From Kutzneria sp044547355 (GTDB taxonomy: Bacteria > Actinomycetota > Actinomycetes > Mycobacteriales > Pseudonocardiaceae): a stretch of DNA of 64,000 bases. A model generated the notes under the pieces. That model saw nothing but the letters and a program-made list of their open reading frames with translations, was not told where the DNA came from and searched no databases. Below, one piece after another: positions 7,692 to 17,098 of the stretch (the stretch's first letter is position 1; each line of letters begins with the position of its first letter). The stretch lies in NCBI RefSeq assembly GCF_044547355.1, contig NZ_JBIUAG010000001.1, forward strand, positions 372,001-436,000, read 5' to 3'. The translations under genes and the position numbers were made by a program.

Positions 7692-10019
7692 TCACGCGGC
7701 CGGCAGTTGCCAGCGCTGGTTGGAGCCGCCGTTGCAGTCCCAGATCTCCAGCTGGGTGCCGTCGGTCGTGGCGAAGGCCGGGTCGTCCAGGCACTTGCCG
7801 GACTGGGTGCTGCGCAGGCTGCCGTCGGCGGCCTGGGTCCACTGCTGGTTGCTGCCGCCGTTGCACTCCCACAGCTCGACCAGGGTGCCGTTGGCCGTGC
7901 CCTGGCCGGTGACGTCCATGCACTGCCCCGAGTTCATGAGCGTTCCATTGCGGACGGTCCAGGTCTGCGCGGCCGAGCCGTCGCAGCCGGCCAGCACCAC
8001 CTTGGCCCCGGCCTGGGCGCATTTGCCGGCGATGCCGGAGGGGATCGGGCCGGACCGGGCCGGCGATCCCGGGCCGGGCGTGACGGCCAGGTTGTCGAAC
8101 TGGTCGGTGGCGTAGCCGACGATGCCGATGCCGGCCTGGCCGTTGGTCCAGCGGCCGTCGGTGGCCGAACCCGCCACGCGGCCGTCGACCGAGCCGGTGA
8201 TGGTGCTGCCCTGGAACGTCACGGAGAGCGTGTGCCAGGCGTTGGCGCCCAGCGCCGTGGTGCTGCCGCTGGCCAGCGTGGTCAACGCCCCGGTGGTGTC
8301 GCCGGCGACGATGGACCACACCCCCGTGTTGCTCACCCGGAAATAATAGGCGTTTTGGTGGGATTGCGGTCGGGATTGGGCATTTGCCCGGCCCATCAGC
8401 TCCACGGCGCCGGCGGCGGCCAGCCGGACGTCGGCGGAGACGGTGTAGTTGCCCCAGTCCTGGTCTCCGACCAGGGAGAACGCGTCGGAGTCGTCCTGCC
8501 ATTCGATCGGCCGGACCGGGGCCATCTGGGTCAGGCACTCCCCGGCGCGGCCGACGCACGGCTGCGCCTCGTACGAGCCCTGCATGTCCGAGAGATACTT
8601 GGCTTCCGTGCCGGCGGCGTAGCCGTCGAAGTTGTCGGCGTACGGCAGGGCCAGGCCGTGCTCGGTGGGGCCGGTCGCGGCGCCCTTGCCCTGGCCCACA
8701 GTCGTCGAGATCGTGTATACGGTATTCGGCTGGAGGGTGAGCGAGTAGCTGGATCCGCTGACGTCGGCGCTGTGCTGGAAGTCCGGGCCATTGCCGAGAC
8801 TGGTGCTCCACACGTGGGCGCTGCTCGTGTTCAGGCCGCCGGCGATGTTGAGGCTGACCTGCTGCGCCGCGGTGGCCGTGGACGTCTCGACGATCGTGCT
8901 GTAGTCGTAGCCGTCGGTCAGGGTGACGTAGCTGCCGCTGGCGCCGAGGTAGCCGCTGGCGCTGTCGATGAAATGCCAGCCGGGCTTGGTGAACTGGGTG
9001 ACCTGGGCCGTGGCCCACGTGCTCTTGCCCAGGCTGTACGCACCCGACCACGGCGACGGCGCGACCGCCAGGCCGACGGTGGAGTACGGCAGGTTGGGAT
9101 AGATCGCGGCGAGCAGCGGCCAGTTCAGGTAGGCGGTCATCTTGGCGTCGAGGTAACCGCGGGTGATGGAGCGGATCAGCGCCGCCGTGCCGGTGTTGAT
9201 GTCCTGTGAGCCGTTCTCACTGGCCCACAGCTGCTTGCCGGTGGCCAGGGCGTTCGCCGTGGTGCTGCACGAGATCGCGTCTCCGCCGTCGCCGCCGCGG
9301 CACGGGTAGTGCGCGCCGACGATGTCCACCGACCTGGCGAAGGTCGGGTCGGTCACCATGTCGTCGGCGATCTCCCAGCCGGAATCCGCGCCGACCACCT
9401 TCACGCCGCCGTAGCCCTTGGCCGCCAGCGTGTTGTGCAGGTTCTCGTACCAGCCCTTGTTGTAGCCGCGCTCGTTCCAGCCGCCGAGGAAGTCGATCGC
9501 CAGGCCGTGCTGCTTGGCGCAGCCCAGCCAGGTCATCAGGTAGTCGACCATGTCCTGGGACCAGAAGTTCCCGCCGCCGATCCAGCCGGGGGCGGCCCAG
9601 GCCAGGCCGTAGAGTTCGATGTTCGGGTTGCGGGCCTTGGCCTGCCCGGCCAGCCACCACTCGTAGCCGCCGGCGCAGTTCACCGCGCCCCTGGTGTGCT
9701 CGATGCTCGGCTCGGAGCCGTCGGTGGAGTTGGCGTCGCCGCCGATCTCCAGCTTGAGCACCTGAAGGTCGGCGCCGTAGCCCGGGGTGAACAGGTAGTC
9801 GAGGATCTGGCTCCGCTGCGGCTCGGGGTAGTCGATCAGCAGGCGGGAGTTGCCGCCGCCACCGCTGATCGTCCCGATGCCGTCGAAGGTGCGGCCGCCG
9901 TGCGTGCCGTCGACGGTGATCGTTGTCGCCGCGTTCGCGGTGGCCGGCCCGGCTAACGCCAAGGCCGTGATGACGCCGGTCAGCAGTGCGCCGATCTTCC
10001 CTGGCCATGACCGGGACAT
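7692..10019 (-). CDS. secreted GH59 galactosylceramidase-like glycosidase with ricin-type lectin domain
   Basis: I took the ATG at 10017-10019, preceded by GGGGAG; another ATG lies four codons upstream. The 775-aa protein has a Sec signal (ALLTGVITALALAGPATANA). The catalytic barrel shows family-59 landmarks: DGIGTISGGGGNSRLL, LKLEIGGDANSTDG, the acid/base Glu in GGWNERG (about residue 183) and the nucleophile Glu in WASENGSQ (about 268). A jelly-roll follows, then a ricin B-type lectin with QxW repeats at the C-terminus. GH59 removes beta-galactose from galactolipids or other galactosides; the natural substrate here is unknown. A LacI-type palindrome lies 41 bases upstream, and the GtaA-like gene follows. 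Confidence 0.9.
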   Translation of the reverse strand: MSRSWPGKIGALLTGVITALALAGPATANAATTITVDGTHGGRTFDGIGTISGGGGNSRLLIDYPEPQRSQILDYLFTPGYGADLQVLKLEIGGDANSTDGSEPSIEHTRGAVNCAGGYEWWLAGQAKARNPNIELYGLAWAAPGWIGGGNFWSQDMVDYLMTWLGCAKQHGLAIDFLGGWNERGYNKGWYENLHNTLAAKGYGGVKVVGADSGWEIADDMVTDPTFARSVDIVGAHYPCRGGDGGDAISCSTTANALATGKQLWASENGSQDINTGTAALIRSITRGYLDAKMTAYLNWPLLAAIYPNLPYSTVGLAVAPSPWSGAYSLGKSTWATAQVTQFTKPGWHFIDSASGYLGASGSYVTLTDGYDYSTIVETSTATAAQQVSLNIAGGLNTSSAHVWSTSLGNGPDFQHSADVSGSSYSLTLQPNTVYTISTTVGQGKGAATGPTEHGLALPYADNFDGYAAGTEAKYLSDMQGSYEAQPCVGRAGECLTQMAPVRPIEWQDDSDAFSLVGDQDWGNYTVSADVRLAAAGAVELMGRANAQSRPQSHQNAYYFRVSNTGVWSIVAGDTTGALTTLASGSTTALGANAWHTLSVTFQGSTITGSVDGRVAGSATDGRWTNGQAGIGIVGYATDQFDNLAVTPGPGSPARSGPIPSGIAGKCAQAGAKVVLAGCDGSAAQTWTVRNGTLMNSGQCMDVTGQGTANGTLVELWECNGGSNQQWTQAADGSLRSTQSGKCLDDPAFATTDGTQLEIWDCNGGSNQRWQLPAA

Positions 10020-10059
10020 GGGTCTCCCCATTCATCCTGGCACCGTGGCGGCGGTGCGC

Positions 10060-10073
10060 TGACAACGTTGTCA
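10060..10073. promoter_or_regulatory. LacI-family operator palindrome
   Basis: TGACAACGTTGTCA is a perfect 14-bp palindrome with the central CG typical of LacI/GalR sites. It lies 41 bases upstream of the GH59 start, in the only promoter-sized gap of this two-gene operon. No LacI gene is in the window, so the regulator would act from elsewhere. Confidence 0.75.
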
Positions 10074-10187
10074 AGCCTCACGCACCCTTCATGCTGCCCG
10101 GTCACGGCCGGTTGGACAAGGGTCACGCATTGACACCTTCCCTGCCCTGATCGCCGTTAATGAACCGCTTTCCGTTCCTGACCGATC

Positions 10188-10220
10188 GGCTTGGCCGGCT
10201 CCCCTCCGGCCGGCCAAGCC
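10188..10220 (-). terminator. hairpin terminator after the lipoprotein gene
   Basis: Perfect 11-bp arms (10188-10198 and 10210-10220) with an 11-base loop lie just past the stop of the lipoprotein gene, separating it from the GH59 promoter. Confidence 0.75.
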
Positions 10221-10223
10221 CAC

Positions 10224-11084
10224 TCACCCGTGCCGGGCGACGACCTCGGCCACCCGCTTCATGCAGTCGTCGTGCGCGGCCTTGACATCGGCAAGCTCTC
10301 GGGCATGCTTGGCGATCTCCGCGTCCTGGTACGCCTGCTCCACCGCGCGCCAGGTGTCGATGACCCCGGCCGTCCGCTTGCACGCGACATCCGCCGACGC
10401 AGTGGCGATCTCCTCCGGTTTGACGACGCCGGTGTCCAGGTCGAAGCCCTCGCCCGCGTCGACCAGGTTCGATTCGCGATATCCCTTGGCCTGCATGCAG
10501 GACGACCACTGCTTCGTGACCGCGGCCAGTTCCGGACTCCGCAGGGAGTAACGGTAGGAGTCCCACGAGATCGTGCGGACCAGGTCGGCGCTGCCGAACG
10601 ATCCGCCGCCGGTCAAGCTGGCGGTGGCCAGATCAAGGCACGCCGATGAGCCCGGGATCTTGTCCTTCTCGTTCGGCGTCGAACCATCCACGGTGGACGG
10701 AATGTGGTATCCGTAGGTCGCGGCCGCGCCGGCGTCGATCACGCCGTACCGCCTTTTACCGCCGTAGGAACCCAGATCGCGCTGGCGGCTGCGGGTGAGC
10801 AGCTCGAACGCGGCCCGATCCGGTGTGGCCACGTCCCGAACGCCGTGGGCCCGTTGGCAGTCGGCGGCGAGAAGTTCCTTGGCCAGCAACAGCTGACCGG
10901 TTTCGATGGCGGTGTAGCCGTATGCGTCTACCGGCAGCACGACGTCACTGTCGCTCGACGCCGCAACGATGTCAGCCGTCGCGGCTCCCGGCTCGCCGGC
11001 CGGCGAGCCGCAGCCCGTGAGCACAGCCGTTGCCACGCCCGCGAGCAGCATGACGGCGAACCGGGAGCCACGTTGCGCGGTCAC
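10224..11084 (-). CDS. putative lipoprotein of unknown function
   Basis: The 286-aa product from a GTG start has a lipoprotein signal ending in VLTGCG, so it should be anchored outside the membrane. The mature part is hydrophilic with paired cysteines (ADCQRAHG, SSACLDL, WSSCMQAKGY, ADVACKRT, HDDCMKRV), which suggests disulfides in an extracytoplasmic helical domain. I do not recognise the family. It begins four bases after the stop of the small secreted protein gene, so the two are co-transcribed, and it ends at a hairpin. Confidence 0.75.
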   Translation of the reverse strand: MTAQRGSRFAVMLLAGVATAVLTGCGSPAGEPGAATADIVAASSDSDVVLPVDAYGYTAIETGQLLLAKELLAADCQRAHGVRDVATPDRAAFELLTRSRQRDLGSYGGKRRYGVIDAGAAATYGYHIPSTVDGSTPNEKDKIPGSSACLDLATASLTGGGSFGSADLVRTISWDSYRYSLRSPELAAVTKQWSSCMQAKGYRESNLVDAGEGFDLDTGVVKPEEIATASADVACKRTAGVIDTWRAVEQAYQDAEIAKHARELADVKAAHDDCMKRVAEVVARHG

Positions 11085-11088
11085 GACG

Positions 11089-11532
11089 TCATGCGCCCTG
11101 GCTGAGATGGATCGACGCGTCCTCGTTGTAGGTCTCGACGAGCTTCCCGCTCCATCCCCCGTGCAGCCAGTCGGTCGGGCCGGACTGGTTCCTGTTGTAG
11201 AAGACGTAGCAGATAGACGACGCCGTCATGTCGCACGAGGCCGCCGCCGCGTTGTTCTTGACCGGGCTGCCCGAACCCGCGCCCGTGTTGGGGAAGAACG
11301 TGTAGCCGGCCAGGTCGTCCACGTCGACAACCGCACCCCACCAGGCGGTGGTCCGGCCTCTGTTGTAGTAGAGACACAGCTTGTAGATCGAGGCGTGGCA
11401 GCGCGCCTCCACCGAGTGCACGTCCTCGATGTTGGTCAGTGCCGAAGCCGGTGCGGCCGTGGCCATCGGGATGGCGAACGTCGCCGCCACCGCCGCGCCG
11501 ACCAGTCCGGCGAATCGTCGAGCGAATGTCAT
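11089..11532 (-). CDS. small secreted protein, peptidase inhibitor I36-like
   Basis: The ATG at 11530-11532 follows a GAAGGGA ribosome site. The 147-aa product has a Sec signal (about residues 1-32, cut after ASA) and a mature domain with CLYYNRG and several aromatic strands (YTFFP, CYVFYNRNQSG), like the SMPI/I36 family of small inhibitors and related beta-gamma crystallin-like folds. Four cysteines are visible in the mature part. The target is unknown; assignment to I36 rests on pattern only. It is the first gene of an operon with the lipoprotein and is divergent from an AfsR-like regulator. Confidence 0.7.
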   Translation of the reverse strand: MTFARRFAGLVGAAVAATFAIPMATAAPASALTNIEDVHSVEARCHASIYKLCLYYNRGRTTAWWGAVVDVDDLAGYTFFPNTGAGSGSPVKNNAAAASCDMTASSICYVFYNRNQSGPTDWLHGGWSGKLVETYNEDASIHLSQGA

Positions 11533-11667
11533 GGTTGATCCCTTCCGACCGTTTCCCGCCCTGTTCGCCGGCAGGGTGCCCCACCCCGCTGCAAGCCCGC
11601 TGCAATCTGGCGGAATTGTCCGTTCAGCGGCTATGCTGCCGAGCCGGGGGAAGGGGGATGATCGTCG

Positions 11668-14496
11668 GTGGAGCTCCGCTTCGGAGTGCTCGGGCCGTTG
11701 CTGGTGTGGCGCGGATCCACCGAGGTCAGGCTGGGTTCGGCCAAGAACCGGCAGGTGCTGGGCCTGCTGCTGCTGCACGCCAACCACTACGTCGACCGGG
11801 AACAGATCATCGACTGCGCGTGGGGCGAGCGCCCGCCGCGCAGCGCCGTGAACCTGGTCCAGAAATACGTCGGCGACGTGCGGCGGTCGCTCGGACCGAG
11901 CAGCGGCGTGATCGACACCGTCGGCGCCGGCTATCAGCTCAACATCAGCCCGGAGCAGCTGGACAGCGCCCGGTTCGCGGCCGATGTCGTGCAGGCGCGC
12001 GAGAGCAGGAACGGCGGGGACTTCGCCGCCGCCCGCAGCTCGCTGACCGGGGCCATGGCGCTGTGGCGGGGACCGGCGTTCAGCGGCATCGACACGCCGG
12101 CCGCCGACACCGAGCGGACCCGGCTGGACGAGTACCGGCTCGGCGCGATCGAGGATCTCGCCGAGCTCGACCTGCTGATGGGCCAGCACGGGCTGGCGGT
12201 CGCCGAGCTGACCCGCGTCGTGACCGCCCACCCGTTCCGGGAGCGGGCGCGGGAGCTGCTCATGATCGGGCTGTACCGCGGCGGGCGGCCGGCCGACGCG
12301 CTGGTCGTCTACCAGGACGTCCGCCGCCTGCTGGCCGAGGAGCTCGGCGCCAGCCCCGGCCAGGGACTCCAGCGCGTGCACGGCCAGGTCCTGCGGGCCG
12401 ATCCGGCGCTCGACCTGGTCACGGCCGTCCGGGAGCCCCGGATGAGGTCGCTGTACCGGCTGCCGCCCGACATCGCGGACTTCACCGGCCGCGAGCAGAC
12501 CCGGCGCACGGTCCTGGACCTGGCGCGGGCGCGGCGGGTGACGGTGATCGTCGGCGCGCCGGGCACCGGCAAGTCGACCCTGGCGATCCGGGTGGCGCAC
12601 GAGCTGCGCGAGAGCTATCCGGACGGGCAGCTCTACGTCGACCTGGCCGGCACGTCCGACACGCCGCGCACGCCCGCGCGGGTGTTGGCCGAGATGCTGC
12701 GGGCGCTGGGCGTCAACGATGCCGTGATGCCGGACGGCATGGACGAGCGGGCCGGGCTCTACCGGGCGCGGCTGGCCGGCCGTCGGGTGCTGGTGCTGCT
12801 CGACGACGCCGCCGACGCGCGGCAGGTGCGGCCGCTGCTTCCGCCGTCCGGCGACTGCGCTGTCGTCGTGACCAGCCGGCGCTGGCTCACCGATCTGGAG
12901 GGCGCGCAGCACGTCGAGCTCGACGTGCTGTCTCCGGCCGACGCGCGCATGCTGCTGGCCGGGATCGTCGGCGCCGAACGCGCCGAGCAGGAACCGGAGA
13001 CGTCCGACGCGATCGTCCGCCTGTGCGGGCACCTTCCGCTGGCCATCCGGATCGCCGGCGCCAAGCTCGCGAGCCGCGGCGCGTGGACGCTCGGTGTGCT
13101 GCGCGGCCGCCTGGAAGACGAGTCCCAGCGACTGCGCGAGCTCTGCGTCGGCGACCTCGACGTCCGGGCGAGCTTCGAGCTTTCCGTGCGGTTGCTGCCC
13201 GAGCCCGCCGCCCGGGCGTTCCGCCTGCTCGGCCTGCTCGGCGCCGAAACGCTGCCGGGCTGGGTGCTCGGTCCGCTGATCGACGAGCCGGACGCCGAGG
13301 ACATGCTGGACGCCTTGGTCGACGCGAACCTCCTGCGCCTGGTCGAGACCGACGCGGTCGGCCAACCCCGGTACCGCCTGCACGACCTGCTGCGCGCACA
13401 TGCCACGCGGGAAGCGGTCGAGCAGTATCCGATCGAGGAACGTCGCGCCGCCGTGGAGCGGGTGCTCGCCGGCTGGCTGGCGGTGGCCGAGCAGGCGCGG
13501 GCGCTGTGCCCACCCGGCCTTTTCCGGCACACACCGGGGAATTCGCCGCGTCGGCCCGCCGGTTACGTCGTCACCGACGCCATCTCGTGGTTCGACGCGG
13601 AGCGGGGAACGCTGCTGCAGGCCATGTCGCTCGCGGCGCAGTGGGAGTTCGACACGCTGGCGTGGGAGCTCGCGCTCGCGGCCGTGCCCTACTACGACCA
13701 CCGGAGCCTGTACCAGGACTGGCGGCGCAGCCACGAGATCGCGTTGGCGGCCGCCCGAACCGCGGGCAACGGCCATGGGGTGGCGGCGCTGCTGCAAGGA
13801 CTGGGCCAGGTCCACATCTACCTCGACGAGATGGACGACGCCCGGACCGCGCTCGACGAGAGCCTGGACCTCTACCGCGGTCTCGGCGACCAGCGCGGCG
13901 AGGCGCTCGCGCTGGCCGGAGTGGCCACCGTCGAACGGGTGCTCGGTCATGACAACCTGGCGCTGAAACACGGGTATGCGGCGCTGGAGCTGGCCAGCCG
14001 CGTCGACCTGCCGCACCTGCGGGCCCAACTGCTCGCCGCGACCGGCTTGTTCCAGTTCGAGAGCACCGGAGAGGACACCGGGCCACGGATCGAGGACGGG
14101 CTGCGTCGGGCCCGCCAGCTGGGCGACCGGCATCGGGAGGCGGTGATCCTGCGGTATCTGAGCAGCTTCCGCCAGGCCAACCGGGACTACGCCGCCGCGC
14201 TGCGCTGCCTCACCCTCGCCCTCACCGTCTTCAGCGAGATCGCCGACGAACGCTGCGCCGCCTACACCGAGCAGCGCATCGGCGGCGTCTACGCGGAGCT
14301 CGACGACCACCTGCGCGCACGGGCCGCCCTCCAGCGCGCGGCCGGAGTCTTTCACGGCAACGGCGACCGCAAGAACGAAGCGGACTGCCTGGAACGGCTC
14401 GGCGAGCTGGAGCGCCGCCACGGCACGCCCGCCACCGCGCGCGAGCACCTCGACAACGCGGCCCGGCTGCGGAAGGCCATCGCCCCGAAGGCTTAG
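11668..14496 (+). CDS. AfsR/SARP family regulator with NB-ARC and TPR domains
   Basis: The GTG at 11668 follows an AAGGGGG ribosome site. The 942-aa protein has the large-SARP order: an OmpR-like winged helix (1-95, MELRFGVLGPLLVWRG), a bacterial transcriptional activation domain (about 96-240), an NB-ARC ATPase with Walker A GAPGTGKST near residue 296 and LVLLDDAAD as Walker B, then TPR-like repeats (about 680-942). Such proteins activate secondary-metabolite or secreted-protein genes. The nearest target is the divergent small secreted protein/lipoprotein pair; a link to the NRPS cluster 22 kb away is not supported by sequence. Confidence 0.9.
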   Translation: MELRFGVLGPLLVWRGSTEVRLGSAKNRQVLGLLLLHANHYVDREQIIDCAWGERPPRSAVNLVQKYVGDVRRSLGPSSGVIDTVGAGYQLNISPEQLDSARFAADVVQARESRNGGDFAAARSSLTGAMALWRGPAFSGIDTPAADTERTRLDEYRLGAIEDLAELDLLMGQHGLAVAELTRVVTAHPFRERARELLMIGLYRGGRPADALVVYQDVRRLLAEELGASPGQGLQRVHGQVLRADPALDLVTAVREPRMRSLYRLPPDIADFTGREQTRRTVLDLARARRVTVIVGAPGTGKSTLAIRVAHELRESYPDGQLYVDLAGTSDTPRTPARVLAEMLRALGVNDAVMPDGMDERAGLYRARLAGRRVLVLLDDAADARQVRPLLPPSGDCAVVVTSRRWLTDLEGAQHVELDVLSPADARMLLAGIVGAERAEQEPETSDAIVRLCGHLPLAIRIAGAKLASRGAWTLGVLRGRLEDESQRLRELCVGDLDVRASFELSVRLLPEPAARAFRLLGLLGAETLPGWVLGPLIDEPDAEDMLDALVDANLLRLVETDAVGQPRYRLHDLLRAHATREAVEQYPIEERRAAVERVLAGWLAVAEQARALCPPGLFRHTPGNSPRRPAGYVVTDAISWFDAERGTLLQAMSLAAQWEFDTLAWELALAAVPYYDHRSLYQDWRRSHEIALAAARTAGNGHGVAALLQGLGQVHIYLDEMDDARTALDESLDLYRGLGDQRGEALALAGVATVERVLGHDNLALKHGYAALELASRVDLPHLRAQLLAATGLFQFESTGEDTGPRIEDGLRRARQLGDRHREAVILRYLSSFRQANRDYAAALRCLTLALTVFSEIADERCAAYTEQRIGGVYAELDDHLRARAALQRAAGVFHGNGDRKNEADCLERLGELERRHGTPATAREHLDNAARLRKAIAPKA

Positions 14497-15134
14497 CCCC
14501 CCAGGATCACAGCGGCGCCGTCCGCCGGACTCGACGCCGTGACCGTGGGCTCGGGTTCGCCGGCCGGCCAGGCACGGTCGTGGTGGATCCAGATCGTTCG
14601 CAAGCCGGCGGCGGCACCGCCGATGATGTCCGCGGTGCTGTCGCCGACCATCCAGCCGTCCTGGCCGAGCTTGCCCCCGGCCCGCTCGGCGGCGATCTCG
14701 AACAGCCGCACGTCCGGCTTCCAGATGTTCTCCGCGCCCGAGATTGCCCAGCCGTCAACGTGTTTGGCGATGCCGGTGGCGACCAGGGTGTTGGTCTGCA
14801 CCACCTGATAGCCGTTGGTGACCACACCGAGCCGCCAGCCGGCCAACCGCAGCAGGGCCAGGCCTTCGAGCACGCCGTCGAACACCGGGATCAACGTCGG
14901 CTGGCGCTCGGCGTACTGTCCGAACAAGGCAGCAAGGGAATCGGTCAGCCCGTAACGCTCGCGGATCTGGCCGAAGAACTCCTCCTTGGCCACCCGACCG
15001 TCCCCGTCGGCCGCGACCAGCCAGTCCGCCTCGGCCGGATCGAGCCCGCGGTCCACACAGAACTCGACCGCCCAGGCCCGCAGGCCGGCATCGCGGTCGA
15101 CCAGCGTGCCGTCAAGATCGAATAGAGCCAGCAT
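14493..15134 (-). CDS. HAD superfamily hydrolase (phosphoglycolate phosphatase-like)
   Basis: I start at the ATG at 15132-15134, so that motif I, LFDLDGTLVD, opens the protein as usual; the longer frame would run into the divergent oxidoreductase gene. In the 213 aa, motif I carries the nucleophile Asp (D6) and D8, motif II is VVTNG, a Lys lies in WKPD, and motif IV is GDSTADIIGG. An all-helical cap lies between motifs I and II (about 15-80). It should dephosphorylate a small phosphorylated metabolite in the cytoplasm. The end overlaps the SARP gene by four bases (convergent). Confidence 0.88.
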   Translation of the reverse strand: MLALFDLDGTLVDRDAGLRAWAVEFCVDRGLDPAEADWLVAADGDGRVAKEEFFGQIRERYGLTDSLAALFGQYAERQPTLIPVFDGVLEGLALLRLAGWRLGVVTNGYQVVQTNTLVATGIAKHVDGWAISGAENIWKPDVRLFEIAAERAGGKLGQDGWMVGDSTADIIGGAAAGLRTIWIHHDRAWPAGEPEPTVTASSPADGAAVILGG

Positions 15135-15156
15135 GCCGCTGATCCTAGGATGAGCC

Positions 15157-16710
15157 ATGACCTTTGACGCCGTGGTTTTCGGGGCCGGACACAACGGGCT
15201 GGTCGCCGCGAACCTGCTGGCCGACGCCGGGTGGCGGGTGCTGGTGCTGGAGTCATCCGATCATCCCGGCGGGGCCGTGCACAGCGCGGAGGTGACGGCT
15301 CCCGGGTTCGTGACCGACCTGTGCAGCTCCTCGTTCCCGATGGCCGCGGCGTCGCCGGTGTTCGAGGGGTTGGGCCTGGAGCGGCACGGGCTCCGGTGGC
15401 GGCACGCGCCCGGGGTCCTGGCCCACGTGCTGCCGGACGGCCGGGGTGTGCTGTTGTCCCGTGACGTCTCGGCCACAATGGCCTCGGTGGCCGAGTTCGC
15501 CCCTCGGGACGCCGAGGCCTGGCAGGGCATGTTCGCCCAGTGGCAACAGCTGCGGGATCCCTTGCTGGACGCCCTGTTCCGGCCTTTCCCGCCGATCACC
15601 GCAGCCGGAAAGCTCCTGCTGACAACGGGTTCCGCCGAGGCCCTGCGACTGGCCCGCATGCTCACGCTCTCGGCCCGGACTCTGGCCGAGGAACGTTTCG
15701 ACGGCGCCGGGGCGCGGCTTCTGGTCAACGGCAACGCCATGCACGCCGACGCCGGCATCGACAGCCCCGGCAGCGGCGTGTTCGGCTGGCTCCTGGCGAT
15801 GATCGGCCAGGATCGGGGCTACCCCGTGGCCGAGGGCGGCGCCAGCGCCTTGACCGACGCTTTGGTCCGCCGCCTGGAATCCCTTGGCGGGCAAGTCGAA
15901 TGCGGCCGCCGCGTGACCGAGATCCTGATCGCCCGCGGCACGGCCGTCGGCGTCCGCGATCACGAGGGCAACGCCATCCGGGCCACCCAGGCCGTCCTCG
16001 CCGACGTCCCGGCACTGGATCTCTACGGGAACCTCGTTGCCGCGCAACACCTTCCGTCCCGCTTGCTGGACGACCTGCGCCGGCACCGACTGGATCCCGC
16101 CACCATCAAGGTGAACTGGGCGCTGTCCGGCCCCATCCCCTGGACCGCAACCGAAGCCTCCGCCGCCGGCGTCGTGCACCTCGGCGGCGACCTCGCCACC
16201 ATGTCCGGCTCCTGCGCCGCGCTGGCCATGGGCCGCACGCCTCAGAACCCGTTCCTCCTGCTGGGCCAGACCACCACCGCCGACCCGACCCGCTCCCCCG
16301 CCGGCACCGAGTCCGCGTGGGCGTACACCCATGTGCCGCAAGGACAACGCTGGAGCGCCGACCGCCTGTCCTGGTTCGTCGACAAGATCCAGCACATCGT
16401 GGAGCGCCACGCCCCCGGCTTCACCGGCCGGATCATCGCCCGCCACGTCCAGGGCCCCGACGACTTCGCCGGCACCGTCAACGGCGGCACCGCCGCCATC
16501 GCCCAGCAGCTCGTCTTCCGCCCCGTGCCCGGCCTCGGCCGCGCCGACACCCCCGTCGACCGCCTCTACCTCGCCGGCTCCGCCGCCCACCCCGGCGGCG
16601 GCGTCCACGGCGCCGCCGGCGGCAACGCCGCCCGCGCCGCCCTCGCCCGCGCCCGCTGGGGCAGCGCCTACAAATCCCTCATCGCCGCCGCCCACCGCCT
16701 CGTGTACTAG
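15157..16710 (+). CDS. FAD-dependent oxidoreductase, phytoene desaturase/PYROXD2-like
   Basis: The 517-aa protein opens with a dinucleotide fold (VVFGAGHNGLVAANLL, then a VLVLESSDHPGG hinge) and closes with the C-terminal FAD motif LYLAGSAAHPGGGVHGAAGGNAA. This is the layout of the carotenoid desaturase/amine oxidase-like group. There are no carotenoid genes beside it, so the substrate is open. The last 150 codons are very GC-rich, with third positions almost all C. It is divergent from the HAD gene with only 22 bases between start codons. Its stop lies four bases from the stop of the grpB remnant. Confidence 0.85.
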   Translation: MTFDAVVFGAGHNGLVAANLLADAGWRVLVLESSDHPGGAVHSAEVTAPGFVTDLCSSSFPMAAASPVFEGLGLERHGLRWRHAPGVLAHVLPDGRGVLLSRDVSATMASVAEFAPRDAEAWQGMFAQWQQLRDPLLDALFRPFPPITAAGKLLLTTGSAEALRLARMLTLSARTLAEERFDGAGARLLVNGNAMHADAGIDSPGSGVFGWLLAMIGQDRGYPVAEGGASALTDALVRRLESLGGQVECGRRVTEILIARGTAVGVRDHEGNAIRATQAVLADVPALDLYGNLVAAQHLPSRLLDDLRRHRLDPATIKVNWALSGPIPWTATEASAAGVVHLGGDLATMSGSCAALAMGRTPQNPFLLLGQTTTADPTRSPAGTESAWAYTHVPQGQRWSADRLSWFVDKIQHIVERHAPGFTGRIIARHVQGPDDFAGTVNGGTAAIAQQLVFRPVPGLGRADTPVDRLYLAGSAAHPGGGVHGAAGGNAARAALARARWGSAYKSLIAAAHRLVY

Positions 16711-16714
16711 CCAT

Positions 16715-17083
16715 TCAGCGGAGCAGCTCGGTGACGACCTCGGTCTTGCCGATGGTGTACGCCTTCCGATCGGTCGCGTCCTGGTCGACCAGCTTCAGCT
16801 TCACCGCTTCGTAGCGTTGTCGGGCATCGGGACTACGTCGCAGGAGATCCCGGAAGCGCAGGTAGTTTCGCCACTGGCTGCCGCCGTGTTCGACGACATG
16901 GATGTGGGCGACTCGGTGCCAGGGCCTGGTTTCGAGCACGAACACGTGTCCGCCGTCGTCGCCGGCATCGCCCCGGTAGATCCATCCGTCGGCCTCCAGC
17001 CTCGCCGTCACCGCGGAGATCGACCGGCTCACCTCGACGCCGACCGCCAGGTCGATGATCGGCTTGGCGAGCAGGGTCAGCAC
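16715..17083 (-). pseudogene. 5'-truncated GrpB (UPF0157) family gene
   Basis: The 122 codons from GTG at 17081-17083 match the C-terminal two thirds of GrpB-like nucleotidyltransferase-fold proteins: LAKPIIDLAVGV, HIHVVEHGGSQWRNYLRFRDLLR, and YEAVKLKL. Intact family members are about 170-190 aa and reach LAKPIIDL through a HVGSTSVPGL-like segment. Here that segment is still readable just upstream (HDVGSSSVLT, in frame back to about 17104), but an in-frame TAA lies four codons earlier, inside a palindromic repeat. The first 50 or so residues are missing, so this is probably a remnant, though a short GTG-started product cannot be excluded. Confidence 0.65.
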
Positions 17084-17098
17084 CGACGAGGAGCCGAC

